Part shown: positions 8,419-15,740 of the stretch, piece after piece | How the letters are laid out: the number at the start of each line of letters is the position of its first letter | Numbering within the stretch: position 1 is the first letter of the stretch | Assembly: GCF_001758425.2 (NCBI RefSeq) | Contig: NZ_MDSS02000035.1 | Coordinates: 1 to 37,503 of the forward strand | Source of the DNA: Nesterenkonia sp. PF2B19 | GTDB lineage: Bacteria > Actinomycetota > Actinomycetes > Actinomycetales > Micrococcaceae | Reading direction: 5' to 3' | Length of the DNA: 37,503 nucleotides | The notes under the pieces: generated by a model | What the model saw: only the letters and a program-made list of their open reading frames with translations | Told to the model about the DNA's origin: nothing | Database searches by the model: none | Position numbers and translations under genes: made by a program

Positions 8419-9436
8419 TCAGGACTCCGGCGCGGCGGCACCCCGAGGAACGAGGACCAGTTTTCCATAGTCGGGCGAATCGTGCGTGCCCCGGTGGGCC
8501 GCGACGTGCCCCTCCAGCTGGATGGGCCCCGCCGACCCCTGCCGGGCCAGCAGGGACTCCACCGCCCTCAGCCTCTCGAAGGACGGCGCCGCCCCGCCGG
8601 CGGCCACCACGGCCAGCGCGATCACTCGCCGCCGCAGCGCCGCAGGGGCTTCCGCCAGCCGGTCCAGCGGCAGGCGCAGCCGGCCCACGTCGTCGGGGTC
8701 CTCCATCAGCTGGGAGAAGAGATCCTGGGCCTGGGCGTCCAGCAGGTCGGCGTCCTCGGCCGCGATCTGCGCCGTGCGTGCCAGGGCCTGGCGCACCCCG
8801 GGCGTCAGCCGTTCCTCCAGCAGCGGGAGGATCTCGGTGCGCACCCGGGAGCGCAGCAGCTGGGGGTCGCTGTTCGCGGGGTCCTGCCACGGGGTCAGCG
8901 AGGCCCACCGGCAGATCGCCTCGGTGTCCTCCCGACCGAGCCCCAGCAGGGGACGCCGAAAGGGGCCGCGCACCGCGGGCATGCCCGCCAACGATCGGGT
9001 GCCCGAGCCGCGGGCCAGCCCCAGCAGCACCTGCTCGGCCTGATCGTCACGGGTGTGCGCCAGCAACACCCGTGACGCGCCGGTCTGGGCCATCGCCCGG
9101 GAGAAGGCCTCGTAGCGGGCCCTCCGGGCGGCGGCTCCGGGCCCTGCGGAGAGTCCGGGTCGACGTCGACGTCAGCTCAGCACGGGCTCCAGGCCCAGCC
9201 CGCGCAGCTGGTCCACTGCGGCGGCGGTGACCGCCGCGCTGTCCGGGTGCAGCCGGTGGTCCACGACGTTCTGCGCCCACGGTCGCGTCCCCGCGACGGT
9301 GGGGGTGCGCTGCGGCCACCGCGAGCGCCAACGAGTCGGCCCCGCCGGAGCAGGCGACCAGGTTCGGCCGGTCGGGGTCCAGCATCTCTGCGACGGCGCG
9401 GCGGGCCGCACCGACCACCGGGGGCAGCGCGGCCAT
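8419..9436 (-). CDS. tilS: tRNA(Ile)-lysidine synthetase (three apparent frameshifts)
   Basis: TilS adds lysine to C34 of the AUA-reading isoleucine tRNA and is normally essential. ATG 9436 lies two bases from the stop of the metalloprotease gene. The PP-loop ATPase motif SGGADS is clear near the start (NLVACSGGADSLALAVAAA). The reading then jumps frame near 9270 (to VVDHRLHPDSAAVTAAA), near 9175 (to VDVDPDSPQGP) and near 9138 (to RRARYEAF). The last part runs intact to 8419 with LLAHTRDDQAEQVLLGLARG and RSRVRTEILPLLEE. Joined, it is about 335 residues, a normal actinobacterial TilS. Because the gene is essential and every piece is well conserved, the breaks are more likely sequence errors than decay. 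Confidence 0.82.
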
Positions 9437-9437
9437 C

Positions 9438-10650
9438 TCAGCCCTCGGAGTCGGCGTCGAATCCCATGCGGGTGATCCAACGGTCGGGGTCGTGCAGCTC
9501 CTCCTCCGTGGGCAGGTGCTCGGCGCTGGTCCAGATCTGATTGAACCGGGCCATGCCGACAGCCTCCACCACGTGGCCGACGAAGCGCTGCCCGTCGGTG
9601 TACTGGCGGGCCTTCACGTCCAGCTGCAGCAGCCGACGCACCCAGCGCTCCAGGACGCTGCGGTGCTTGCCGCGCTCCTGGAACCGCCGACGGATGGTCT
9701 TCACCGAGGGCACGATGGAGGAGTCGACGGCGTCCATGACGTGGTTGGCGTGGCCTTCGAGCAGGCTCATCACGGCGGTGATCTGCGAGTACGCCTCGCG
9801 GGCCTCCTCGCTGCCGATGAGTTCGATGAGTCGGTTGCGCTGCGGTCCGGGGCCCTCGTCGTCGGAGTCCCCGTCAGCACCCGCACCGTCGTGTCCCGCA
9901 CCGTCATCCTGCGTCCCGGCCGCGGCACGGCCGCGCTGCAGCTCCTCCTTCAGGTGGCGCAGCGCCTCGGCCAGCCGCTCGCCCATCGAGTCCGCCGCCC
10001 CCAGGGTGGAGCTGGAGAGCGTCCCGATCAGCCCGAGCAGATGCTCCGGCAGCCAGGGCGCGGCGGCGAACTGCACCCGGTGGGTCTGCTCGTGCAGGCA
10101 CACCCACAGACGGAAGTCCTCGGGCTCCAGGTGCAGCTCCTGCCGGATCATCACCACATTGGGGGCCACCAGCATGAGCCGGCCGCCGTCGGGGGCGAAG
10201 GGGTCGAACTGGCCCAGCACATTGGCGGAGAGGAAGCCCAGCACTGCCCCCAGCTCAGAGCCGGCCACACCGGAGCCGAGGACCTGGCTGGTGCTGCCGG
10301 GACGCAGCATCTCCGGCTTCGCCGCCACCGCCTCCTCCAGAGCGGGCGTGAGCAGTCGCCGGAACGAGGCGGCGTTGGCCTTGGCCCAGGTGGCGCGGTC
10401 CACGATGAACGTGTCCGAGTTGCCCGCTTCGGAGCCGGCGCCCAGGCCGGCCGCCGCCTCCAGCTCGGTGATCCGGTGGACGTGCTCCACGCTCTCCCAT
10501 GCCGCTCGGCGCAGCGCGGCGCACCTCGGCTGCCGCCTCACGGGCGCCCAGCCGCGGCCCAGGGGGCACCAGCCGTGCGGCGGACCGTTCGGCGACGTCC
10601 CAGGCGATGAGCAGGTCGGCGGGAGAGGACTCAGCGGCAGTGTGCTCCAT
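9438..10650 (-). CDS. Zinc-dependent metalloprotease, DUF2342/TIGR03624 family (one apparent frameshift)
   Basis: Actinobacterial family with an HExxH-type site: CLHEQTHRVQF is seen mid-protein, followed by GHANHVMDAV. Its precise substrate is unknown; members are conserved beside tilS and hpt, as here. The N-terminus at ATG 10650 has the family's opening IAWDVAERSAARLVPPGPRL. The reading then shifts near 10511-10522 into the frame that carries the rest (LRRAAWESVEHVHRITELE onward). A Gly/Asp-rich insert (about 9855-9910) separates two helical parts. The total of about 403 residues is usual. The downstream tilS ATG begins two bases after this stop, so the two are co-expressed. Confidence 0.8.
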
Positions 10651-10737
10651 GGATCCATCACACCACAGGTGGCTGGGCGTCGGCGGTGCCGCAGCTGCTC
10701 CCCGCGCCCGACGACGGCGCGCCGCCTGGGGCAGGCG

Positions 10738-10753
10738 ACGACGACGTCGTCGT
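10738..10753. repeat. Perfect 16-bp palindrome in the ppa/metalloprotease spacer
   Basis: ACGACGACGTCGTCGT is its own reverse complement. It lies in the 163-bp gap (10651-10813) between the ppa stop and the metalloprotease start, both on the minus strand. It may act as a terminator stem or a binding site. Nothing else is recognisable in this gap; in relatives a dacB gene can sit here, but no dacB-like coding is seen. Confidence 0.4.
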
Positions 10754-10813
10754 GTGGACCGCCTCGGGAGGGCGGCGGATCAGCTCGGCTGAGCCGGGGT
10801 CAGTGCGCCGGGG

Positions 10814-11299
10814 TCACTTGCCGTAGCGCTCGATGGACCGCTGCAGCTCCGCCTCGGCGGCCTCGCGGCCCTCCCAGCCCTCGATCTTGACCCACTTGCC
10901 GGGCTCGAGGTCCTTGTAGCGGGTGAAGAAGTGCTCGATCTCCTCCTTGAGGAACTCGCCGAGGTCCTCCAGCTCCTGGATGTGGTCGAAGCGCTTGTCG
11001 TCGGGGACGCAGACCAGCTTGGCGTCGCCGCCGCCGTCGTCGGTCATGTTCAGCACCCCGATCGGGCGGGCCTCCACGACCACGCCGGGGATCAGGTCGA
11101 CGCCGGGGATGTAGACCAGGGCGTCCAGCGGGTCGCCGTCCTCACCGAGGGTGTCGTCGAAGTAGCCGTAGTGGGTCGGGTACTGCATCGGGGTGAACAG
11201 CACGCGGTCGAGGCGGAGACGGTGGGTCTCGTGGTCGATCTCGTACTTCACCCGGGAGCCGGCGGGGATCTCGATGGTCACATCGCGGGTCAGCGACAC
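10814..11299 (-). CDS. ppa: Inorganic pyrophosphatase (family I)
   Basis: Cytoplasmic Mg2+-dependent enzyme that hydrolyses pyrophosphate and pulls biosynthetic reactions forward; essential in most bacteria. GTG 11299 is preceded by AAGGAGG six bases away and opens with [21 protein letters not shown], so the longer in-frame reading is not needed. Active-site features are present: [20 protein letters not shown] with the D-x-D-P-x-D core, VCVPDDKRF, and a C-terminal [20 protein letters not shown]. 161 residues, typical of actinobacteria. Intact, in contrast to its neighbours. Confidence 0.96.
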   Translation of the reverse strand: MSLTRDVTIEIPAGSRVKYEIDHETHRLRLDRVLFTPMQYPTHYGYFDDTLGEDGDPLDALVYIPGVDLIPGVVVEARPIGVLNMTDDGGGDAKLVCVPDDKRFDHIQELEDLGEFLKEEIEHFFTRYKDLEPGKWVKIEGWEGREAAEAELQRSIERYGK

Positions 11300-11438
11300 A
11301 GGGGGCCTCCTTGGGAAAGACGTGGATTGCTCGAAGCCAGCGTACACAGATCACCGGGGCGGGGTGCGCGCACGACGACGCCGGCACCTGCAGCCCTCGC
11401 GCCGCCCGGCCGAAACGCACCCTCTCACCAGGATGGGG

Positions 11439-11582
11439 TCAGGAACTGATGATCAGGGAGACGGCGAGCACCACAGCCAGGATCACGCCGCCGAGCAGGA
11501 TCGTCTTCGGGTCGGCGAACATGGGGCGTCCGCCGTTGCCTCCCATGTCCGGCAGGCGGCGGTCTCGGTTTCGGTCGTCCAT
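11439..11582 (-). CDS. 47-residue single-pass membrane protein, unknown function
   Basis: A very charged N-terminal half (MDDRNRDRRLPDMGG...) precedes one hydrophobic helix (about residues 28-45, ILLGGVILAVVLAVSLI) that runs almost to the C-terminus, predicting a tail-anchored-like topology. ATG 11582 has GGAG nine bases upstream. A longer open frame exists upstream but lacks protein-like composition. It lies alone between the ppa leader and the Asp-box protein gene on the same strand. I do not recognise the family. Confidence 0.6.
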   Translation of the reverse strand: MDDRNRDRRLPDMGGNGGRPMFADPKTILLGGVILAVVLAVSLIISS

Positions 11583-11652
11583 CACACGAGACTCCGCTTT
11601 CCCCTCGACGTCGCTCAGGTCTCCTATGACCCTATCCCGTGAGACGCTCGGC

Positions 11653-12615
11653 TCACTCGGCGTGGACGGTCTCGAAGCTCTCTCCGCCGTCGGTGCTGTG
11701 CAGCACGGCCCCCTCGACGGCCACCCACAGCTCATCCGCGTCCACGCCATGGACCGCCTCCGGGTAGCCCTCCGGCAGCTCCGCGGACCCTGGAACCTCG
11801 TCCCAGGTGGCGCCGTCGTCGTCGCTGCGGTGCAGCCCCGCGGCCGGGTCCAGGGCATAGAGGGTGCCGTCGGCGGCCCAGTCGGCGATCAGCAGCAGCG
11901 GAGCATCCTCCAGGGCCGTGACGCTCTGCCCGCCGTCGGTGCTGAGCATCGGCCCATCCGGGGTCGTGACCAGCAGGGTGTCCGGGTCGCGGGGGTCCAC
12001 GGCGACGCCGGCCATCGCGGGAACGTCCGGGGACTCCCAAGTCTCGCCGCCGTCGTCGCTGACCATCAGCTGGCCGCCGCTGGTGGAGTCCACCCCGTAG
12101 ACGCGCTCCCCCACGGCGTCGAGCCCATGGAAGTCCGCCTCCCCGCCGAGGGAGACCTCCTCCCAGGTGGCGCCGCCGTCGGTGGATTCGATGAGCCCCA
12201 GGTTCGACGGCGCGTCCTGCCCCTGGCCCGGATGGCCGGAGGCCAGCAGCCGATCCTCGTCCACCACGGTGAAGCCCATGAAGTCCTGGACCTCGGAGAC
12301 CCGCTCCGGGGCGGCGTCACCCATCCGGAAGAGCCCATAGTGGGTGGCGATCAGCAGCGCACCGTCTGACGGGTCGACCCCCAGGCCGTGGATGTGCTCC
12401 ATCCGGGCCTCTGACGCCTCGTCGGCATCGGCGTCGTGCCCGGCCATGTCGCCGCCGGGGGCGCCGCCCTCGGGAGCGTCGTCTTCGGGAGCATCATCGC
12501 CGCCACCCAGCACCGAGATCAGCACGACGGCGAGGATCAGAGCGATCAGGATCCCCGCTCCAGCCCATCGCAGGGCGCGGGCGGAAGATCGTGCGGGCTG
12601 AAGCTGCGCGGGCAT
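11653..12615 (-). CDS. Membrane-anchored BNR/Asp-box repeat protein (F510_1955-like glycosylhydrolase)
   Basis: 320 residues. An N-terminal membrane anchor (about residues 16-37) is followed by a Gly/Asp/Glu-rich linker and a predicted beta-propeller outside the cell. At least five Asp-box-like repeats are visible: STDGGATWEE, SDDGGETWES, STDGGQSV, SDDDGATWDE and STDGGESFE. Such S-x-D-x-G-x-T-W boxes occur in sialidases and many non-enzymatic propellers. The family is annotated as a glycosylhydrolase, but no catalytic residues can be named here. ATG 12615 has GAGGA upstream. It is divergent from a GNAT gene, with a 17-bp dyad between them. Confidence 0.7.
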   Translation of the reverse strand: MPAQLQPARSSARALRWAGAGILIALILAVVLISVLGGGDDAPEDDAPEGGAPGGDMAGHDADADEASEARMEHIHGLGVDPSDGALLIATHYGLFRMGDAAPERVSEVQDFMGFTVVDEDRLLASGHPGQGQDAPSNLGLIESTDGGATWEEVSLGGEADFHGLDAVGERVYGVDSTSGGQLMVSDDGGETWESPDVPAMAGVAVDPRDPDTLLVTTPDGPMLSTDGGQSVTALEDAPLLLIADWAADGTLYALDPAAGLHRSDDDGATWDEVPGSAELPEGYPEAVHGVDADELWVAVEGAVLHSTDGGESFETVHAE

Positions 12616-12656
12616 GGGTCCTCATTCGATGGGGTGCGACGACAACGGCATGGAAT

Positions 12657-12673
12657 TTCTACGCAGTGTAGTA
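12657..12673. promoter_or_regulatory. Candidate operator between divergent genes
   Basis: TTCTAC and GTAGTA (12657-12662 and 12668-12673) form a 5-of-6 inverted repeat with a 5-bp spacer. The TwCTAC-n5-GTAGwA pattern is reminiscent of sites used by BlaI/CopY-type repressors. No such regulator is encoded in the window. It sits 42 bases before the Asp-box gene and about 25 before the GNAT gene. Confidence 0.35.
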
Positions 12674-12699
12674 GATGTGATGCGCGCTACGCTGGAGTG

Positions 12700-13257
12700 G
12701 TGACACCCCCGGACCTGCCGACACTGCTGAGCACGCGACTGCGACTGCGCGCCGTGACGGAGGACGACGCCGCATTCGTCCAGGACCTGTACGCCCGCCC
12801 GGAGGTGACCGAGTTCATCGGCACCACCGACTGGGTGGAGACCACCCAGGAGCAGGCCCTGGCCCGCATCCACCGGTACCGGGCCGCAGCCGGACGAGCG
12901 GCAGGGATCTGGCTGGTCGAGACGGTGGAAGGCCGACGGCCGCTCGGGTTCGCCCTGCTCAAGCCCATCCCCTGGTCCGTCCGCCTGGCCGACACCCGCG
13001 CCCAGGCAGGCCTCGCCCAGGACACCGAGATCGGCTGGCACCTGCACCCCGACGCCTGGGGCCACGGCTACGCCACCGAGGCGGCGCGCGCCCTGCTGGC
13101 CCACGCCCGGCGCCACGGGCTCACGGAGGTGGTCGCGGTGACCCATCCGCGAAATCTGGCCTCACAGCGGGTCGCCGCACGGATCGGGATGGTCCACCAG
13201 GGCACCACCGACCGCTACTACGACACCACCTGCGAGCTGTTCACGCTCACGCTCTGA
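12700..13257 (+). CDS. GNAT-family N-acetyltransferase (RimJ/RimL-like)
   Basis: 185 residues. It opens with the RimJ-type pattern LLSTRLRLRAVTEDDAAFVQDLY and continues to IGWHLHPDAWGHGYATEAARALL. There the W-G-x-G-Y-A-T-E-A motif forms the acetyl-CoA pyrophosphate loop, followed by VTHPRNLASQRVAARIGM, the classic C-terminal motif of ribosomal-protein-type acetyltransferases. The substrate is unknown. Start is GTG 12700 or the adjacent GTG 12697; there is no clear RBS and TACGCT (12687-12692) just upstream could be a -10 element, so the message may be leaderless. Intact. Confidence 0.85.
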   Translation: MTPPDLPTLLSTRLRLRAVTEDDAAFVQDLYARPEVTEFIGTTDWVETTQEQALARIHRYRAAAGRAAGIWLVETVEGRRPLGFALLKPIPWSVRLADTRAQAGLAQDTEIGWHLHPDAWGHGYATEAARALLAHARRHGLTEVVAVTHPRNLASQRVAARIGMVHQGTTDRYYDTTCELFTLTL

Positions 13258-13453
13258 GCCCTCACGCTCTAAGTCCTCACGCGCGGCGCCGTATGTGCCG
13301 CCGAATGGGTCCCAGATATCCACAACTCGGCTCGATCGACTCGAGTTTCCACAACGTCCGACCAACTCGGCCAGGGCGGAGAGCCCGGAGCCCCGTCCGG
13401 AGCCCCGCCTGAAGCCTCGGCCGCATCACCCACTAGGTATCACGAGCCCGGCA

Positions 13454-14820
13454 TCACGAGTCCGGCATCACCAGCTCCGCGACCAGCTGCCGAGCCAGCG
13501 TCTTCCCAGCGCCGCGGACCCGCGGCAGCAGGACCCGACGCGGCACGCCGGACTCCGGGAACGCCCCGTTGATGCGCAGCTCAGCGCCCACCCGCTGGAT
13601 GTCCACCCGGCCGATCATCCTCCCGCCGGAGAGCACGCCCATCACATAGTGCCCGTACACCCGCTTCGCCCGCGGGACATAGGCCTCGAAGAGGTAGTCG
13701 AAGCCGAACACCCGGCGCGCCCGGCCACGGTCACGCAGCAGCGGGTCGAAGGGGCCGATGAGCCGCGCCTCCCGCGGTACGCCCCACTGCTGACGGGCCC
13801 CGCCCACGCCGTCACCTACTCGACGGCGGTGTGCGCGGCATGCGCGGCCGGTCCAGGCAGCACGCCCTGGGCCGTGGGGTCGGGCAGCTCACCGTCGAGA
13901 AGCTCCGGCAGGCAGTACGCCTCGTGCCGGGCATCCCACCCCTCGACCTCCTCGACCTCCAGGGGTACGAGCCCAGCGAGCGCGATGCCAGCCGCAGCGT
14001 CCTCGGCGGTGAGGTGGTAGTGGTGGGCGAAGTCCGCCCGGGTCATCACCGCCAGGTTGGCTGCGGCACGGCGGGCCAGGGCGGCACGCAGCTCGTCATC
14101 GGGCAGCTCCGCGGCCTCCCGCACCTGGGCGGGCAGAGCCCGCTGGGGGAGGTCGAACAGCCGGGTGGTGCCGTCCCGGGCGGTGATCACCAGCTCCCCG
14201 GTGCGGACCATCAGCTCGGCGACGACCTTGACCTGCGTCCAGTTCCAACCGGTGGTCCGCTCACCGTCGCCCACCTGCGACTCGATGGCGCCGATCTGCA
14301 CGCCGCGCCCCGCCTCGGAGACGACCTGGCGGATCTGCTCCACCATCGCGACCGGCATCTCCCGACGATGCCCGGCGGCCTGACGCTCTCTCCGCAGCCG
14401 CAGCAACGGCCAGTCCTCGATCGGAAAGACGCAGGCCACCTTGGTGAAGGACTCGAAGGCGGCCACACGTCCCTGTGGCCACAGGGAGCCGTCGACGTCG
14501 TCGGCCCGGTGCGTGCGGGGCAGACGGGTCAGGCAGGTGAGCCGCTGGGCGGTGGAGACCCGCATCAGTGGGTCGAGTTGGATCAGGCCGATGTCCCGCA
14601 GCACGTCGGCGGCATCGGTGGCGAAGCCGCTGTCCCGCAGGCCGGCGTCGGCGCCGTCGACGGGAGGGATCCGCTGCGCGGCCACGACGGCGCGACGCAC
14701 CCAGTCCCGGGAGACGCTGACCGGGCGGGCCGACGTCGCCGGTGCGCGCACGGGCCGCGGGGCGGGAGAGGTCCGGACGGACGAGTCACTGGATGTCTGC
14801 ACATCCTCATCCTGCCGCAT
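13454..14820 (-). CDS. YcaQ-family (HTH_42 winged-helix) DNA glycosylase-like protein (one apparent frameshift)
   Basis: The family includes E. coli YcaQ and Streptomyces AlkZ/AZL glycosylases that remove bulky or crosslinked bases. Family segments are seen in order: DVLRDIGLIQLDPLMRVSTA, SLWPQGRVAAFESFTKVACV, and after the frame break RLIGPFDPLLRDRGR, RRVFGFDYLFEAYVP and KRVYGHYVMGVL. The first frame stops at 13816 and the family sequence resumes in another frame from about 13807, so the break lies around 13805-13835. The joined length of about 455 residues exceeds typical YcaQ by a Ser/Pro-rich N-terminal leader, and the start (ATG 14820) is uncertain. Its DNA-repair role is known for the family only. 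Downstream, 13258-13453 holds nothing recognisable. Confidence 0.72.
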
Positions 14821-14840
14821 CCCTCTGCCACATCCGCCAC

Positions 14841-14904
14841 AGATCGTCCCTCTGTGAGAGATCGTCTCGACATAGAGCGGCGATCTCTCATGGAGAGACG
14901 ATCT
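14841..14904. repeat. 64-bp palindromic intergenic element, copy 1
   Basis: Arms starting AGATCGTC (14841) and ending GACGATCT (14904) match as an inverted repeat at 21 of the first 24 positions, with a core of about 16 bases. Each arm also contains the inverted pair CTC...GAGAGATCG. The reverse complement is about 84% identical (54 of 64) to the element at 33747-33810, with the first 26 bases identical. It lies 36 bases beyond the stop of the minus-strand GNAT gene and before the YcaQ-family start. Confidence 0.85.
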
Positions 14905-14939
14905 TCTGCGCACGGCGCGCCCGATCCTCTGCGCACGGC
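14900..14939. repeat. Tandem 17-bp direct repeat next to the palindromic element
   Basis: GATCTTCTGCGCACGGC (14900-14916) recurs as GATCCTCTGCGCACGGC (14923-14939), 16 of 17 identical with a 23-bp period, ending just beside the GNAT stop codon. It overlaps the end of the 64-bp palindrome and may be a by-product of its insertion or slippage. Confidence 0.6.
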
Positions 14940-15698
14940 TCAGCCGTCGAAGAACGCCCGCAGCCGGTCCGACCCCTGGACCTGGACCTCCCAGTCCGGG
15001 CGCACCAGATCGGCGGCCGGCAGCCGGTAGTCGTCATGCCACTGCGCCTGCTCCGCGTGGGCGTCCGGCACGCGGCTGCGTCCCACCACCTGGTAGCCGA
15101 GCCCGAGCGACACCCGCCGCGAGCGCTCGTTCCACTCATAGGCCCCGGAGGCCGCGTACTCGGCCCCGAAGTGGTCGAACGCCCAGAGCAGCATGCCGGC
15201 GCGCATCTCCCGGCCGTAGCCGTTCCCCTGCGCATCGGCGCGCAGCCAGCTGCCGGACGTGACGGTCCGCAGCACCGGCCAGTGCTCAGCGCCGCAGTCC
15301 TGCATGCCGATCAGCCGCTCCCCGTCACGCACGACGCCGGCGGCACCGTCAGCGGCAGGGGCGCCGTCAGCGCCGTCGTCAGCGGCGGCCTCGGGCTTGA
15401 GGAACACGCCCAGCATCAGCAGCCAGGACGTCGGCCCGATCTTCTCCCGACTGGACCACAGCCAGGGCAGCGACGCACGCACCAGCTCCTCGGGCGACTT
15501 CTCGTTCCAGGCATGCGCGAAGGGGTTCCGTTCGGTCCGCGTCACACCGGAGGTCGCGGCGGCCACGTAGTCCGGGAAGTCGGTCTCCCGGATCACGCGC
15601 AGGGCGAGCCGCGGGGTGTCGATGCGGAGCCCGAACGGGGGCCAGATCTCCTCCAGGGACTGGGCGGAGTCATCGGAGCGGATGCTGAAGCGAGACAT
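14940..15698 (-). CDS. GNAT-family N-acetyltransferase
   Basis: 252 residues from ATG 15698 (MSRFSIRS). The acetyl-CoA loop is visible as RADAQGNGYGREMRAGML (Q-x-x-G-x-G/A type), followed by AYEWNERSRRVSLGLGYQ, the usual C-terminal half of RimJ/RimL-type acetyltransferases. An Ala/Asp/Gly-rich stretch of about 25 residues in the middle (near 15320-15390) is an unusual low-complexity insert between strands. The start region carries a run of eight C bases on the plus strand (15699-15706), so the exact start is uncertain. It follows the P450 gene by about 40 bases on the same strand. The substrate is unknown. Confidence 0.8.
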   Translation of the reverse strand: MSRFSIRSDDSAQSLEEIWPPFGLRIDTPRLALRVIRETDFPDYVAAATSGVTRTERNPFAHAWNEKSPEELVRASLPWLWSSREKIGPTSWLLMLGVFLKPEAAADDGADGAPAADGAAGVVRDGERLIGMQDCGAEHWPVLRTVTSGSWLRADAQGNGYGREMRAGMLLWAFDHFGAEYAASGAYEWNERSRRVSLGLGYQVVGRSRVPDAHAEQAQWHDDYRLPAADLVRPDWEVQVQGSDRLRAFFDG

Positions 15699-15740
15699 CC
15701 CCCCCCATCCTGCCTCACCGCTCAGCCTCACCGTCCAGCA

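Noticed and set aside
8419-9436. Programmed frameshifting or true pseudogene in tilS
   Set aside because: Three shifts at unrelated GC-rich points, no slippery heptamer with a pseudoknot, and similar breaks in many other genes; sequencing indels are simpler.
13316-13353. Two DnaA-box-like words (ATATCCACA, GTTTCCACA)
   Set aside because: Only two imperfect boxes, no AT-rich unwinding region and no dnaA/dnaN/gyrB nearby; not an origin.
14841-14904. CRISPR repeat
   Set aside because: The element is a single palindrome per site; there is no spacer array and no cas gene.
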